From: JAAYTD01 sp964472015
GTDB lineage: Bacteria; Bacteroidota; Ignavibacteria; Kapaibacteriales; UBA2268
Direction of reading: 5' to 3'
DNA: 64,000 nucleotides
Assembly: GCA_964472015.1 (NCBI GenBank)
Contig: CAYYIP010000007.1
Coordinates: 1 to 64,000, forward strand
The position numbers were made by a program, and so were the translations under genes. Below, one piece after another: positions 27,495 to 37,098 of the stretch (position 1 is the stretch's first letter; every line of letters starts with the position of its first letter). Under the pieces are notes generated by a model. It was not told the DNA's origin and did no database searches. It was given only the letters and a program-made list of their open reading frames with translations.

Positions 27495-29129
27495 ATGAAG
27501 AAGGATTTTAAATATCAAGCACCTTTTCCTATTGAAAGAGACAATACGGAATATGAACTTTTAACAAAAGATTTTGTTTCTATTAAGAATATGGATGAAC
27601 AAGAAATTTTGGTGGTAAAACCAGAAGGGTTAACTTTTTTGTCTAATATTGCAATGAAGAATTGTGCTTTCTTTTTAAGGACAGAACATCAACAACAAGT
27701 TGCAGAGATATTAACGGATCCAGAAGCGTCTGATAATGATAAATTTGTTGCGCTCACGATGCTTCTTAATGCAGATATTTCGGCTAAAGGTATATTACCA
27801 TTTTGTCAAGATACTGGGACGGCTACTATTGTTGCTAAAAAAGGTGATAATGTATGGACTGGAGGTGGGGATGAAGAAGCTATTTCAAAAGGAGTTTATA
27901 AAACTTATACAGAAGAGAATTTAAGATATTCTCAAAATGTACCTATTAGTATGTATGAAGAGGTTAATACTGGTACAAATCTTCCGGCTCAAATAGATAT
28001 TCAAGCAGTTGATGGAAACGAATATAGTTTTTTATTTATTGCCAAAGGAGGTGGTTCATCTAATAAGACTTATTTATTTCAAGAATCTAAAGCTTTATTA
28101 ACTCCTTCTGTCCTTGAAAAATTTTTAGTAGAGAAGATGAAGACATTAGGTACTGCTGCTTGTCCTCCTTATCATATTGCTTTTGTTATTGGCGGTACTT
28201 CTGCTGATGCTTGTATAAAGACTGCAAAATTAGCATCTGCTAAGTATTATGATGAATTACCAAAAACAGGGAATGAATTAGGACGTGCTTTTCGTGATGT
28301 TGAATTAGAGGAGAAAATATTAAAAGAGGCACAAAATTCTGGGTTAGGTGCACAATTTGGTGGTAAATATTTTGCTCATGATATTAGAATTATTAGATTG
28401 CCTAGACATGGTGCTTCCTGTTTTGTTGGTATGGCTGTTTCGTGTTCTGCTGATAGGAATGTGAAAGCTAAAATAAACAAAGATGGTATTTGGATTGAAA
28501 AGCTTGAGAAAAATCCGGCAAGATTTATTCCGAAAGAGTTTTTAATCGAGAAAGAGGATGAAGGTGTAAAAATTGATTTAAATCAACCTATGAAAGATAT
28601 ATTAAATGAATTAAGTAAATATCCTGTTGCTACACGGTTATCACTATCTGGTACTATTGTTGTAGGACGTGATATTGCGCATGCTAAGTTGAAAGAAAAA
28701 ATTGATAAGGGTGAAGGATTACCTCAATATATAAAAGATCATCCTATTTATTATGCAGGTCCTGCAAAAACACCATTAGGAAAAGCATCAGGATCTTTTG
28801 GTCCTACTACTGCAGGTAGAATGGATGCATATGTTGACTTGTTTCAAAAAAATGGGGGAAGTATGATTATGATTGCGAAAGGTAATAGGAGCCAACAAGT
28901 TACAGATGCTTGTAAAAAATACGGTGGTTTTTATTTAGGTTCTATTGGCGGACCTGCAGCTATTCTTGCAGAAAATAATATAACTAAAGTTGAATGTATT
29001 GAATATCCTGAACTTGGGATGGAAGCTATTTGGAAAATTGAAGTTGTTGATTTCCCTGCTTTTATTCTTGTGGATGATAAAGGTAATGATTTTTTTAAAC
29101 AAATAAAACCTCTTGATTGTAAGTGTTAA
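27495..29129 (+). CDS. fumA: Fumarate hydratase, class I (iron-sulfur)
   Basis: A 544-residue oxygen-sensitive [4Fe-4S] hydro-lyase converting fumarate and malate in the citric acid cycle. Cluster cysteines by alignment to E. coli FumA are Cys104 (LPFCQDTGTA), Cys223 (GTAACPPYH) and Cys317 (AVSCSADR). The C-terminal domain begins at about 365 (MKDILNELSKYPVATRLSLS) and has the GPTTAGRMD and SIGGPAAILA words. The single chain fuses the alpha and beta parts that are separate in two-subunit enzymes. Monocistronic, with a hairpin at 29188-29238. Confidence 0.95.
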   Translation: MKKDFKYQAPFPIERDNTEYELLTKDFVSIKNMDEQEILVVKPEGLTFLSNIAMKNCAFFLRTEHQQQVAEILTDPEASDNDKFVALTMLLNADISAKGILPFCQDTGTATIVAKKGDNVWTGGGDEEAISKGVYKTYTEENLRYSQNVPISMYEEVNTGTNLPAQIDIQAVDGNEYSFLFIAKGGGSSNKTYLFQESKALLTPSVLEKFLVEKMKTLGTAACPPYHIAFVIGGTSADACIKTAKLASAKYYDELPKTGNELGRAFRDVELEEKILKEAQNSGLGAQFGGKYFAHDIRIIRLPRHGASCFVGMAVSCSADRNVKAKINKDGIWIEKLEKNPARFIPKEFLIEKEDEGVKIDLNQPMKDILNELSKYPVATRLSLSGTIVVGRDIAHAKLKEKIDKGEGLPQYIKDHPIYYAGPAKTPLGKASGSFGPTTAGRMDAYVDLFQKNGGSMIMIAKGNRSQQVTDACKKYGGFYLGSIGGPAAILAENNITKVECIEYPELGMEAIWKIEVVDFPAFILVDDKGNDFFKQIKPLDCKC

Positions 29130-29187
29130 ATTATTTAATTAAAAAAATTAATCCCTGTTAAATATATATTTTAAGTATAATTAAAAA

Positions 29188-29238
29188 TAGAGACAAGTTT
29201 ATATTTCATATAATTATTTACATATAAACTCGTCTCTA
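29188..29238 (+). terminator. Terminator-like hairpin after fumarase
   Basis: TAGAGACAAGTTTATAT (29188-29204) pairs with 29222-29238, 16 of 17 positions, over a 17-base loop. The T tract is poor, so the hairpin may instead stabilise the mRNA end. It occupies the otherwise gene-free stretch 29130-29430. Confidence 0.6.
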
Positions 29239-29430
29239 TATAATGTATGTAATTAAATTAAGAAAATAAATAAAATAACTTTTTTGTTTTAATACATTTT
29301 TTTTGTAATTTAGTATACATTTAATTGCAATATCTAAATACAATGCAAAATTAGATAGAGAGTTTAAGTTTTTGCAATTAAGATATAATTAATTATTTAA
29401 TATTTTTATTTCTTTAGGAGATAATAAAAA

Positions 29431-29622
29431 ATGGCTTATAAAGTTACTGACGAATGCATTAGTTGTGGTGCTTGTATTCCTGAATGCCCTGTAGGTGCTA
29501 TTAGTGAAGGTGAAGAGCATACAGAAATTGATCCATCAAAATGTGTTGAATGTAAAGGATATTTTGATGAATCACAGTGTTCGGCCACTTGTCCAGTAAG
29601 TGCTATTGTTAAAGCAGAATAA
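29431..29622 (+). CDS. 2[4Fe-4S] ferredoxin
   Basis: A 63-residue electron carrier. Cluster I has Cys9, Cys12, Cys15 and Cys19 (CISCGACIPECP). Cluster II has Cys38, Cys41, Cys50 and Cys54, with eight residues between the second and third cysteines (CVECKGYFDESQCSATCP). That insert is typical of Allochromatium-type ferredoxins with low-potential clusters. AGGAGA lies 10 bases before the ATG. The gene is monocistronic, ended by the hairpin at 29659. Confidence 0.93.
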   Translation: MAYKVTDECISCGACIPECPVGAISEGEEHTEIDPSKCVECKGYFDESQCSATCPVSAIVKAE

Positions 29623-29658
29623 ACTGCATGGATTAATTTTATAAAAATTATTTTAATA

Positions 29659-29692
29659 GGATGACTCTAAAAGGGTTATCCTTTTATTTTTT
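29659..29692 (+). terminator. Terminator after the ferredoxin gene
   Basis: GGATGACTC (29659-29667) pairs with GGGTTATCC (29673-29681) with two G-T pairs, followed by TTTTATTTTTT. Confidence 0.8.
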
Positions 29693-29769
29693 ATATAAAG
29701 TAATACTCTATATTACATAGAATTAAATTATATATTATATAATTTTTTATTATAAGTTTAAGTTATATT

Positions 29770-30882
29770 ATGAAACAAATATTTTTTAGATTAATTATTT
29801 TAGTAGTAATATTTTTTTCTATTGAAAGCTTTGCTTTGTCGCAATGTGATTCTAAATGTGGAGATTGTAATAATTCAACTTGTAATACACAATCGGATAC
29901 TTCTAATATTAATTCTAATATTAATGATATTAAAAATGATATTAAAAATAATGAGAGTAAAAATGAAAGTAATGAGATTTTGGAAGTAGATGAATTTGAA
30001 GAGTTTGAAGAATTTGAAGAGAGTGATACAGGAAGTGTTTCAACTATTGAAATTAAACATAGATTAAAATTTCCATTTTTTACGTTAATATTTACATTAA
30101 TTGCAGGAATATTTGTTAGGCATAAAATATTACGTAATTATAGAAAAGTGTTTTTATTTTTTACACTTATATTTTTTGGATTTAGTGGTTATTATGCGGG
30201 ACCATGTATTTGTCCAGTTGGGAATTTTCAAAACTTAGTAATTTTTGATGGTAATATAATAAATTATTTATTATATACTGCTTCTATATTAATACTTATA
30301 CCACTCACATATTTTTTTGGGAAAGTATGGTGTGGTTGGGTATGCCATTTAGGTGGTCTACAAGAATTTTTATATACAAAAAATAAAATTAAGATATTAA
30401 AAGGTGAGAAAGCTCAAAAGATAATGAAGATAACCAGGATAATTTTAGTTCTTGTAATATTAATTCATGCAGCGGTTAATCAAGATAGGACTTTTTGTAA
30501 TATAGATCCTTTTAAGGCTATTTTTTCTTTTGAGTTTGAAAGCACGCTTGTAATAGTTCTTAGTATTGTGATTATTTTATTATCTTTATTTATTTATCGT
30601 CCATTTTGCCGTTCTGTTTGTCCAATAGGAATATTGTTAGGATTAGTATCAAAAATTCCGTTTGCTTATAAAGTTAGATATATAGAGAATGCAGAGCATA
30701 TAAGTTGTTGTAAGACTTGTGTAAATATGTGTTTTATGCAGGCAATTACAGAAGATGAAAATAATGCAAAAAATACAATAGATACAAAAAAGAAAATAGA
30801 TGATTTTAATTGTATAACCTGTGGGGAATGCTTTTCTAAATGTACAACAAAAGGTATTAAATTAACAAGTGAAAATAAATGA
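29770..30882 (+). CDS. NapH/CcoG-type membrane polyferredoxin with Cys-rich N-terminus
   Basis: A 370-residue inner-membrane iron-sulfur protein. After a signal or anchor segment (1-24) there is an unusual exported head with four cysteines in 13 residues (CDSKCGDCNNSTC) and a long Asn/Asp/Ser linker with EEFEEFEES. Membrane helices follow from about residue 108, with the paired cysteine words GKVWCGWVCHLGG and YRPFCRSVCPIG found in NapH, NosR and CcoG. Two C-terminal cluster sites follow: ISCCKTCVNMCF, whose first cysteine is out of register, and a regular CITCGECFSKC. It likely passes electrons across the membrane. Its stop overlaps the flippase start by four bases. Confidence 0.8.
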   Translation: MKQIFFRLIILVVIFFSIESFALSQCDSKCGDCNNSTCNTQSDTSNINSNINDIKNDIKNNESKNESNEILEVDEFEEFEEFEESDTGSVSTIEIKHRLKFPFFTLIFTLIAGIFVRHKILRNYRKVFLFFTLIFFGFSGYYAGPCICPVGNFQNLVIFDGNIINYLLYTASILILIPLTYFFGKVWCGWVCHLGGLQEFLYTKNKIKILKGEKAQKIMKITRIILVLVILIHAAVNQDRTFCNIDPFKAIFSFEFESTLVIVLSIVIILLSLFIYRPFCRSVCPIGILLGLVSKIPFAYKVRYIENAEHISCCKTCVNMCFMQAITEDENNAKNTIDTKKKIDDFNCITCGECFSKCTTKGIKLTSENK

Positions 30883-32360
30883 TTAGAGATAAAATTAAAA
30901 ATCTTGCCAGTGATACATTGACTTATGGAATATTTCAAACATTAGGACGTTTTTTGTCCTTTATGTTAACTCCTTTATATTCTAATTATTTGACAAAAGC
31001 AGATAATGGAATTGTTGCTTATTTATTTGCGATTATAGCATTAGTTGTATATATTTATTCTTTTGGGATGGAAGCTTCTTTTTTTCGTTTCTTTGAAGCA
31101 GGAAATGAAAAAAACAATAGAAAAGTTTTTTCAACTTCTTTTTTTACTATCGTCTTAGTTAGTTTATTTTTTACAGTACTAATATTAATATTTTCGGCAC
31201 CATTATCTGAATCTATTATCGGTGATTTTGAAAATGCTCATTTGATATTACAAATAGCTGCTTTAATTCCTTTTTTTGATATGCTAATGGTTATTCCTTA
31301 TGGTAAATTGCGTATGCAACATAGGGTAAAACAATTTGCTATAACTAGATTTTGTATTATTTTGCTTGCAGTAATCTTAAATATTATATTTTTGATGTAT
31401 ACAGAATTAGGAACATTAGGCGTATTTGCTGCGCAGCTTATAGCATCAGTTTGTGGTGCTTGTATTTTCTTACCTGAAGTTATTAAAACATTAGACTTAA
31501 GTTTTGATAAAGTGCTTTTTAAGAATATGTTAAAATTTGGGTTTCCTACAATCCCAGCTAGTTTATCTACAGTTGCAATGCAGATGTTAGACAGACCTAT
31601 TATGAAAATATTTATCAGTGATGAAAAAATTGGACTTTATCAAATTAATGCTAAGTTAGCAATTCCTATGATGTTAATGGTTACTATTTTTGATTATTCT
31701 TGGCGACCTTTTTATCTTTCTCATTATAAAGACGAAGATGCACCTGTTCTTTTCGGACGTGTTTTGACATATTTTACATTGCTTTGTGCCGGTATATTTT
31801 TAACAGCATCTTTATTTATAGAAAATATAGTTCGTATTCCTTTATGGGGGGGGAAATTTTTTATCCATCCTGCTTATTGGGAAGCTATGTATATAGTTCC
31901 TATATTATTATTTGGATATTTTTTATCCGGTGTTACCAATATTTTTTCTGCTGTTTTTCATATAGAAAAAAAGACAAAATATCTTCCTCTTGCTATTTCT
32001 ATTGCTGCAATAGTTAGTATTGTATTGAATTTTATTTTAATTCCAAAATTTGGATTTATAGGAGCGGCAATTGCTCTTGTTATTGCTTATTTTTCAGGTG
32101 CTGCTTTAATGAAATTTTATCAATCAAAAGTTAAATTCAAAGTAAATTACGAATGGCATAGAATATTATTAATATTTGTTGCAACTATAATAATTTTTGT
32201 TGTTGGTAGTTATATTAAATGCTTGTTTAATATATATGTATCCTTTATTTTGAAGTTTTTATTAATGGGAGTTTTTATACTTTTATTAAGAATTTTAGGA
32301 TTTTTTACTAAAAGTGAATTACAATTTTTGAAAAATTTTATTAGAGTAGTTAAAAAGTAG
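30879..32360 (+). CDS. Wzx-like polysaccharide flippase (MOP superfamily)
   Basis: A 493-residue protein with about 14 membrane helices. The N-terminal LASDTLTYGIFQTLGRFLSF, the repeated six-helix halves and the central SLSTVAMQMLDRPIMK-IFISDEKIGLYQ segment are those of polysaccharide-biosynthesis flippases that carry lipid-linked sugar units across the inner membrane. No glycosyltransferases lie next to it, so the substrate cannot be inferred. It overlaps the polyferredoxin gene by ATGA, implying coupled translation. Confidence 0.88.
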   Translation: MIRDKIKNLASDTLTYGIFQTLGRFLSFMLTPLYSNYLTKADNGIVAYLFAIIALVVYIYSFGMEASFFRFFEAGNEKNNRKVFSTSFFTIVLVSLFFTVLILIFSAPLSESIIGDFENAHLILQIAALIPFFDMLMVIPYGKLRMQHRVKQFAITRFCIILLAVILNIIFLMYTELGTLGVFAAQLIASVCGACIFLPEVIKTLDLSFDKVLFKNMLKFGFPTIPASLSTVAMQMLDRPIMKIFISDEKIGLYQINAKLAIPMMLMVTIFDYSWRPFYLSHYKDEDAPVLFGRVLTYFTLLCAGIFLTASLFIENIVRIPLWGGKFFIHPAYWEAMYIVPILLFGYFLSGVTNIFSAVFHIEKKTKYLPLAISIAAIVSIVLNFILIPKFGFIGAAIALVIAYFSGAALMKFYQSKVKFKVNYEWHRILLIFVATIIIFVVGSYIKCLFNIYVSFILKFLLMGVFILLLRILGFFTKSELQFLKNFIRVVKK

Positions 32361-32410
32361 TTGTTATAAATTGAGTTTTATAAAGATATTAATTTGGAAC
32401 TAATAAATTT

Positions 32411-32926
32411 TTAATATGCTGAGTCATCTTTCCATAAAGATAATTTCCAAGCTGACGAAGTATCCGGTCGTTTCAAATAAAGGTTGGCTTTTCCATATAT
32501 TCTTACTATATCAGATGTTGAAAATATTATTGAAAGATTAAAACTACGTGTAATATATAATTTCAGACTATCACCTGATTGAGAGATTATATCATTCCAT
32601 ATTAAATCTAAATTTTGTGCAGCCATAAATAATCTATATGTTGAATGTAGGTCTTCTTTACGACTCCAACTTACGTCTATTCCTGCATCATAATTTCTAT
32701 ATGAAAATATAAAATCATCATCAAGTAAATTACTATATGTGATTGTATCTTTAAAATTATAAGAATATTGAAAATTTTTAAAAAATCCATCTATTGTTTT
32801 TGGGTCTCCTAATAAATTATTATATGAATTATCAAGAGTTATTGCAGGTGCGAAAGGATTTACACAAGAATTATGTATTAGTATTATCAATATAAATATA
32901 AAACATTTTAATAGTTTTTTATACAT
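32411..32926 (-). CDS. Lipoprotein, NTF2-like fold possible
   Basis: A 171-residue exported protein with a lipoprotein signal: KKLLKCFIFILIILIHNSC, where Cys would carry the lipid. I start at the ATG at 32926 and not at the TTG six bases before it. The mature part (tryptophan and tyrosine rich; FFKNFQYSYNFKDTITYSNL, then DDDFIFSY, then a strand-rich C-half ending AWKLSLWKDD) resembles SnoaL/NTF2-like small domains. Function unknown. It converges with the flippase gene. Confidence 0.65.
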   Translation of the reverse strand: MYKKLLKCFIFILIILIHNSCVNPFAPAITLDNSYNNLLGDPKTIDGFFKNFQYSYNFKDTITYSNLLDDDFIFSYRNYDAGIDVSWSRKEDLHSTYRLFMAAQNLDLIWNDIISQSGDSLKLYITRSFNLSIIFSTSDIVRIYGKANLYLKRPDTSSAWKLSLWKDDSAY

Positions 32927-33047
32927 AATCAATTTGATTTTTAATTTTAAATATACATATATTATTATTTTTAATAATATAATACTTAGTATAAAAAATA
33001 ACTATGTTAATATAGAAATATAATAGATATTATATATATAATAAAAT

Positions 33048-33079
33048 AATATTATCTAATTTTAAAGTTAGATAATATT
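33048..33079 (-). terminator. Hairpin after the DksA-like gene
   Basis: AATATTATCTAA (33048-33059) and its perfect complement (33068-33079) around eight bases. In the minus-strand direction it follows the stop of the DksA-like gene and is followed by a T-rich stretch. Confidence 0.65.
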
Positions 33080-33116
33080 AATTTATTATTTAAAGTCTCA
33101 TTTTTTAATACAAAAA

Positions 33117-33665
33117 TTAGGTAATAGATTCTATTTTTTCTATTTTATCAATCCCGTCAGATGGACATTTTTGATGTATTTTATATGATGCTGATAAAGT
33201 AGTAATAGGAACCGCTAACAATCTTTCTTTAGCTATTAAGCAATTACAAACTCTACATATTCCATAAGTTTTGTTTTCTATGCGTACTAATGCTTCATTT
33301 AACTTTTGTATATATTCAGTTATTCTTTGAACTTGTGCATAAGTTTTTTCTTTTTCTAAAGCTTCTGAGCCTTGTTCACCCATATGATCAGAATATACCA
33401 TTGTATCTTCAATAGATGTGTTTTTTGTTAAGTCGTATAATCGTTCTTTTAACATTCTAAGTTCATCTATTGCTTCTATCTTATTCATTTCTATTACAGA
33501 ACGAAAAGTAGTAAGATCTTTATCAGAATAACGTAAGAATTTATTACTTTTAGCTTCTGAAGTTTCACCAACATCTTGATCTTTTAGTTCATGATCAATT
33601 GGCATAAGAATTTGTGGTTCTATATTCTTTACTTTTTTAGTCTTCTTCGAGGTCTTTGCTGGCAT
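33117..33665 (-). CDS. DksA/TraR-family protein with an incomplete zinc finger
   Basis: A 182-residue protein with a basic Lys/Thr N-terminus, a long coiled-coil hairpin (about 65-135, LRMLKERLYDLTKN and YAQVQRITEYIQKLNEALVRI), then a C-terminal finger YGICRVCNCLIAKERLLAVP. DksA relatives bind in the secondary channel of RNA polymerase. The normal finger is CxxC-x17-CxxC. Here the first pair is present (plus a third Cys) but the second pair is replaced by an IHQKC word, so zinc binding would need His and Cys or is weakened. This matches the relaxed fingers of Bacteroidota relatives. Confidence 0.82.
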   Translation of the reverse strand: MPAKTSKKTKKVKNIEPQILMPIDHELKDQDVGETSEAKSNKFLRYSDKDLTTFRSVIEMNKIEAIDELRMLKERLYDLTKNTSIEDTMVYSDHMGEQGSEALEKEKTYAQVQRITEYIQKLNEALVRIENKTYGICRVCNCLIAKERLLAVPITTLSASYKIHQKCPSDGIDKIEKIESIT

Positions 33666-34144
33666 AATTCTTTTCTCCTTTGTTTAAATTATAATTAAAG
33701 TTATTTTAATTTTTAATTATAGTAATTAATTTTTATTGTAAATCTTTAATATCTAAACTTTTAAAATACAAAAAAATTATGAAATAATTGCAAAATAAAT
33801 ATTATATTTTTATAAAAGTTAATATTAAAATAATTAATAGAATTATTAATACTAACCTTTTATATATATAAAATTATTTACAATAGTACAATATAGTTTA
33901 TTTTAATGTATTAATATTTTAAATACAATATACTATTTTTATATATAATTTTACTTATTCTTGTTAATTATTATTTAAAATAATTTTAAATATAAATATT
34001 TTTTATATAAAAATATAATTTTATTTTTATTATCTTTGTTATATTTAAATATTCTATAAATTTATATATTCTATAAGTTTATATATTCTATATAGGTTAT
34101 GATGATAAGTATTACAATAAGATTATATTTTTAAGGAGTTTTTT
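33666..34144. other. AT-rich intergenic region upstream of ftsY
   Basis: About 480 bases between divergent genes, almost only A and T. A 16-17-base tandem (TTTATATATTCTATAAG and variants) is repeated about three times at 34046-34098. TATCTTTG at 34031-34038 fits a -7 box for ftsY but lacks a good -33 box. AAGGAG lies just before the ftsY ATG. Confidence 0.5.
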
Positions 34145-35452
34145 ATGAGTTTTTTTAAAAAATTAAAAGAAAAAATAGGTGAAAAAGCTATAGAAAAAGA
34201 TTATGATGTAAATAAAAGTTTAGATAATAAAGAGTCGGAAGTATTAAATCCTCAAAACTATTCAATTCAAGATGAAGAAACACAAACAGTTTCAGAAACA
34301 AGTGAAGATTTTCAAGAAAACATAGTTGAAAATATAAACTCAAATGTTATTGATATTGAAAACGAAACATCTGTTGAATTAGACGAAGTTTCGTATGCAG
34401 AAAATTATCAAGTTAATCGTAGTGAAAATGAAAAAAAGTCTTTTTTTAAAAAGTTCTTTGATAAAACAACAGATGCAGTAAAAACTACATTTGGTTATGA
34501 AAAAATCAAAGAAGGATTAACAAAAACAAGGAAGAATTTTTCTGATAATTTACGTAAGGTTCTTGGTGTAGGTAAGAAAATAGATTCGGGTTTACTTGAT
34601 AATATAGAAGAGCTTTTAATAACGTCTGATATTGGCGTTGATACTACTGAGCAAATTATTAATTCTTTGAAAAATAGAATAAAAAAGGAAAATTTTGAAA
34701 ATTCTGAAGATTTATATAAAATATTAAAAGAAGAAATTAGTAAAATACTTATTACGTCATCTTCTGCAAAGAATGACAGTCTTTATGAAATAGATGTTGA
34801 TAAAAAGCCTTATGTTATTTTAGTTATTGGAGTTAATGGTGTTGGTAAGACAACAACGATAGGTAAATTAGCTTATAATTATAAAAATGCGGGGAAAAAT
34901 GTAATTATTGGGGCATCTGATACTTTTAGAGCTGCTGCAAATGAACAATTAGAAATATGGGCTGATCGTGCTGGCGTAGATATTGTTCGCCAACAGTCAG
35001 GGGCGGATCCTGCAGCAGTTGCTTATGATACACTAAAATCTGCTCAGGCAAAGAACAAGGATGTAGTAATTATTGATACTGCAGGGCGTTTACATAATAA
35101 AACTCATTTAATGTCGGAATTAGATAAGATATCGAGAGTATTAAAAAAACTTAAAGAAACTGCGCCGGATGAAGTATATTTAATTTTAGATGCAACAACA
35201 GGACAAAATGCTATATTTCAGGCGAAAGAATTTGAAAAAGTTGCACCAATCACAGGAATTATTTTAACTAAATTAGATGGAACTGCAAAAGGTGGTGTTG
35301 TTATTCCTATTGCAAATGAATTAAAAATCCCTGTTAGATATGTAGGAGTTGGTGAAAAAATTGATGATTTACAAGTTTTTTCTGCTCAAAATTTTGTAGA
35401 TGCTTTATTTGAATCTTCTGAAGAAAAAATAGAAACGGATAATATTAATTAA
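34145..35452 (+). CDS. ftsY: Signal recognition particle receptor FtsY
   Basis: A 435-residue GTPase that docks ribosome-SRP complexes at the inner membrane. An acidic, variable N-terminal region of about 110 residues precedes the N domain (about 115-205, FSDNLRKVLGVGKKIDSGLL). The G domain has P-loop GVNGVGKTTTIGKLA, the GASDTFRAAANEQL insertion word, the G3 DTAGR and the G4 TKLDGTAKGG. Length is typical for receptors with an A domain. A good Shine-Dalgarno (AAGGAG) precedes the ATG. Confidence 0.97.
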   Translation: MSFFKKLKEKIGEKAIEKDYDVNKSLDNKESEVLNPQNYSIQDEETQTVSETSEDFQENIVENINSNVIDIENETSVELDEVSYAENYQVNRSENEKKSFFKKFFDKTTDAVKTTFGYEKIKEGLTKTRKNFSDNLRKVLGVGKKIDSGLLDNIEELLITSDIGVDTTEQIINSLKNRIKKENFENSEDLYKILKEEISKILITSSSAKNDSLYEIDVDKKPYVILVIGVNGVGKTTTIGKLAYNYKNAGKNVIIGASDTFRAAANEQLEIWADRAGVDIVRQQSGADPAAVAYDTLKSAQAKNKDVVIIDTAGRLHNKTHLMSELDKISRVLKKLKETAPDEVYLILDATTGQNAIFQAKEFEKVAPITGIILTKLDGTAKGGVVIPIANELKIPVRYVGVGEKIDDLQVFSAQNFVDALFESSEEKIETDNIN

Positions 35453-35567
35453 CAATTAACTAATTATATATTTTAATAATTTTAAATAAAAAAGTATTAT
35501 ATAATAACTGATAATATAATAAATAATATAATAATTTATATTTAACTGTCACAAATATAAAGTATAT

Positions 35568-36731
35568 ATGAAAGAAGCTCAAGATTTTAATGTACAAAAT
35601 AACAAAGGACATATAGACTGGATTATTTTTATTCCAGTTGTTGGATTAATGTTGTTTTCATTAGTTTTTGTTTATAGTGCTAGTGCACCTTTCTCTGCAG
35701 CAAAATATCAGGATGTTGGGAAAATATTTTTTGACCATTTAATAAGAGTTATTTTAGGATTAATAACGTTACTTATTTTTTCAAAAATAGATTATCATGT
35801 TTATAAAAAAGCAGCAAGACCTATATTTTATTTTGGATTAATACTATTAGTTGCAGTTTTATTTACGGAAGAAGTAAATGGAGCAAAGAGATGGTTGAAT
35901 TTTAAAATAATTAGTATTCAACCTGTTGAATTTATGAAATTTGCTATGATTATATATTTTTCTCATTTATTAGTAGAGAAGCAAAAAGTAATAAAAGATT
36001 TTCAAGATGGTTTTTTGCCTTTTATTATTTGGACAGTAATTATTTGTGTTTTAATTGCCCTTCAGCCAAATTTCTCAAATTTGATTTTAATATTTGTTAT
36101 TTCTTTGGCTATGATGTTTATAGGTAATGTTAATTTATTATATTTAATACTTGTTAGTTTTATTGGAAGTATTCTAGTTGGAATATATGCAGTTTCTGCT
36201 CAATACAGGGTAAATAGACTTATGTCTTTTTTTGATAGTGACTTATCGCCATCTGTAATAGGTTATCAATCGCAACAAGCTTTAATTGCTTTGGGAAATG
36301 GGGGGTTTTTTGGACTTGGACCGGGACAGAGTAAACAGAATCATTTATTTTTGCCTGAATCTCATGTAGATTTTATATTTTCAATAATTGGGGAAGAATA
36401 TGGGTTTATAGGATTATTTATTATAGTTGTGATATTTGCAGTAATATTGTGGCGGAGTATGTTAATTGCAAAAAAAGCACCTGATAATTTTGGATATTTT
36501 CTTGCTATTGGGATAGTAATTACTTTAGCAGTTTACTTTGTTGTTAATGCAGCGGTTAATACTGCTTTATTACCAACAACGGGGATTCCGCTTCCTTTTA
36601 TAAGTTATGGAGGAACGGCTATATTAATTTATTCTGCGGTTGCTGGTATTTTACTTAATATATCGTCGCAAGCAAATATATATCCAATTGAAAGTAATGT
36701 TAGTAAATTGAAATCTGAAAAAAATATATAA
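35568..36731 (+). CDS. ftsW: SEDS-family glycosyltransferase, FtsW type
   Basis: A 387-residue membrane protein with about ten helices that polymerises peptidoglycan from lipid II. Family words are seen: VYSASAPF near the N-terminus, GAKRWLNF with the catalytic loop region, SIQPVEFMKFAMI, RLMSFFDSD, GYQSQQALIALGNGGFFGLG, LPESHVDFIFSIIGEEYGF and PLPFISYGGTAIL. The 'GLGPGQSKQ' loop is closer to FtsW than to RodA, but both symbols are possible because no division cluster surrounds it. Downstream, a small membrane-protein gene follows by 30 bases. Confidence 0.85.
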   Translation: MKEAQDFNVQNNKGHIDWIIFIPVVGLMLFSLVFVYSASAPFSAAKYQDVGKIFFDHLIRVILGLITLLIFSKIDYHVYKKAARPIFYFGLILLVAVLFTEEVNGAKRWLNFKIISIQPVEFMKFAMIIYFSHLLVEKQKVIKDFQDGFLPFIIWTVIICVLIALQPNFSNLILIFVISLAMMFIGNVNLLYLILVSFIGSILVGIYAVSAQYRVNRLMSFFDSDLSPSVIGYQSQQALIALGNGGFFGLGPGQSKQNHLFLPESHVDFIFSIIGEEYGFIGLFIIVVIFAVILWRSMLIAKKAPDNFGYFLAIGIVITLAVYFVVNAAVNTALLPTTGIPLPFISYGGTAILIYSAVAGILLNISSQANIYPIESNVSKLKSEKNI

Positions 36732-36761
36732 AAATCTTAAGAAATAAAAAGGAGATTTATA

Positions 36762-37025
36762 ATGACTAGAATAATGAATATATTACTTATTTGTTTATTA
36801 ATAATTGTTGCAGTTTGGAGTATATATACACAAAAATGGTTAATTTTAATTAGTAATTTGTGTATTGTATCGGGTGTTCTTATTGATAGTAAAACTACTA
36901 AATTATTAATGAAAGAGAATACTAATATAGACAAAATAAAAAAAATCAAAAAAATACCTATGTACCTATATTTTATAGGAGCTATTGCTTTAATAATTTA
37001 TGGAATTACTACATTTATGAATTAA
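36762..37025 (+). CDS. Small membrane protein
   Basis: 87 residues with two hydrophobic helices at about 5-45 and 67-85 separated by a basic linker (KKIKKIKKIP). A clear AAGGAG stands 7-12 bases before the ATG, which supports it as a real gene, as does the same-strand position behind the ftsW-type gene. Not recognised. Confidence 0.6.
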   Translation: MTRIMNILLICLLIIVAVWSIYTQKWLILISNLCIVSGVLIDSKTTKLLMKENTNIDKIKKIKKIPMYLYFIGAIALIIYGITTFMN

Positions 37026-37098
37026 TAATATTTTATTTAATTTTTTATATAGAATTTTTATATAGAATAATATAATAAATATAAAAGTAAATGTTTTT

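Noticed and set aside
34031..34038. ftsY promoter
   Set aside because: Only a -7-like TATCTTTG; no TTTG at the right distance, and such words arise easily in this AT-rich DNA, so it is not listed as a promoter.
35568..36731. RodA instead of FtsW
   Set aside because: Not excluded, but the GLGPGQSKQ loop and LPESHVDFIF word fit FtsW better; no mreBCD genes are near.
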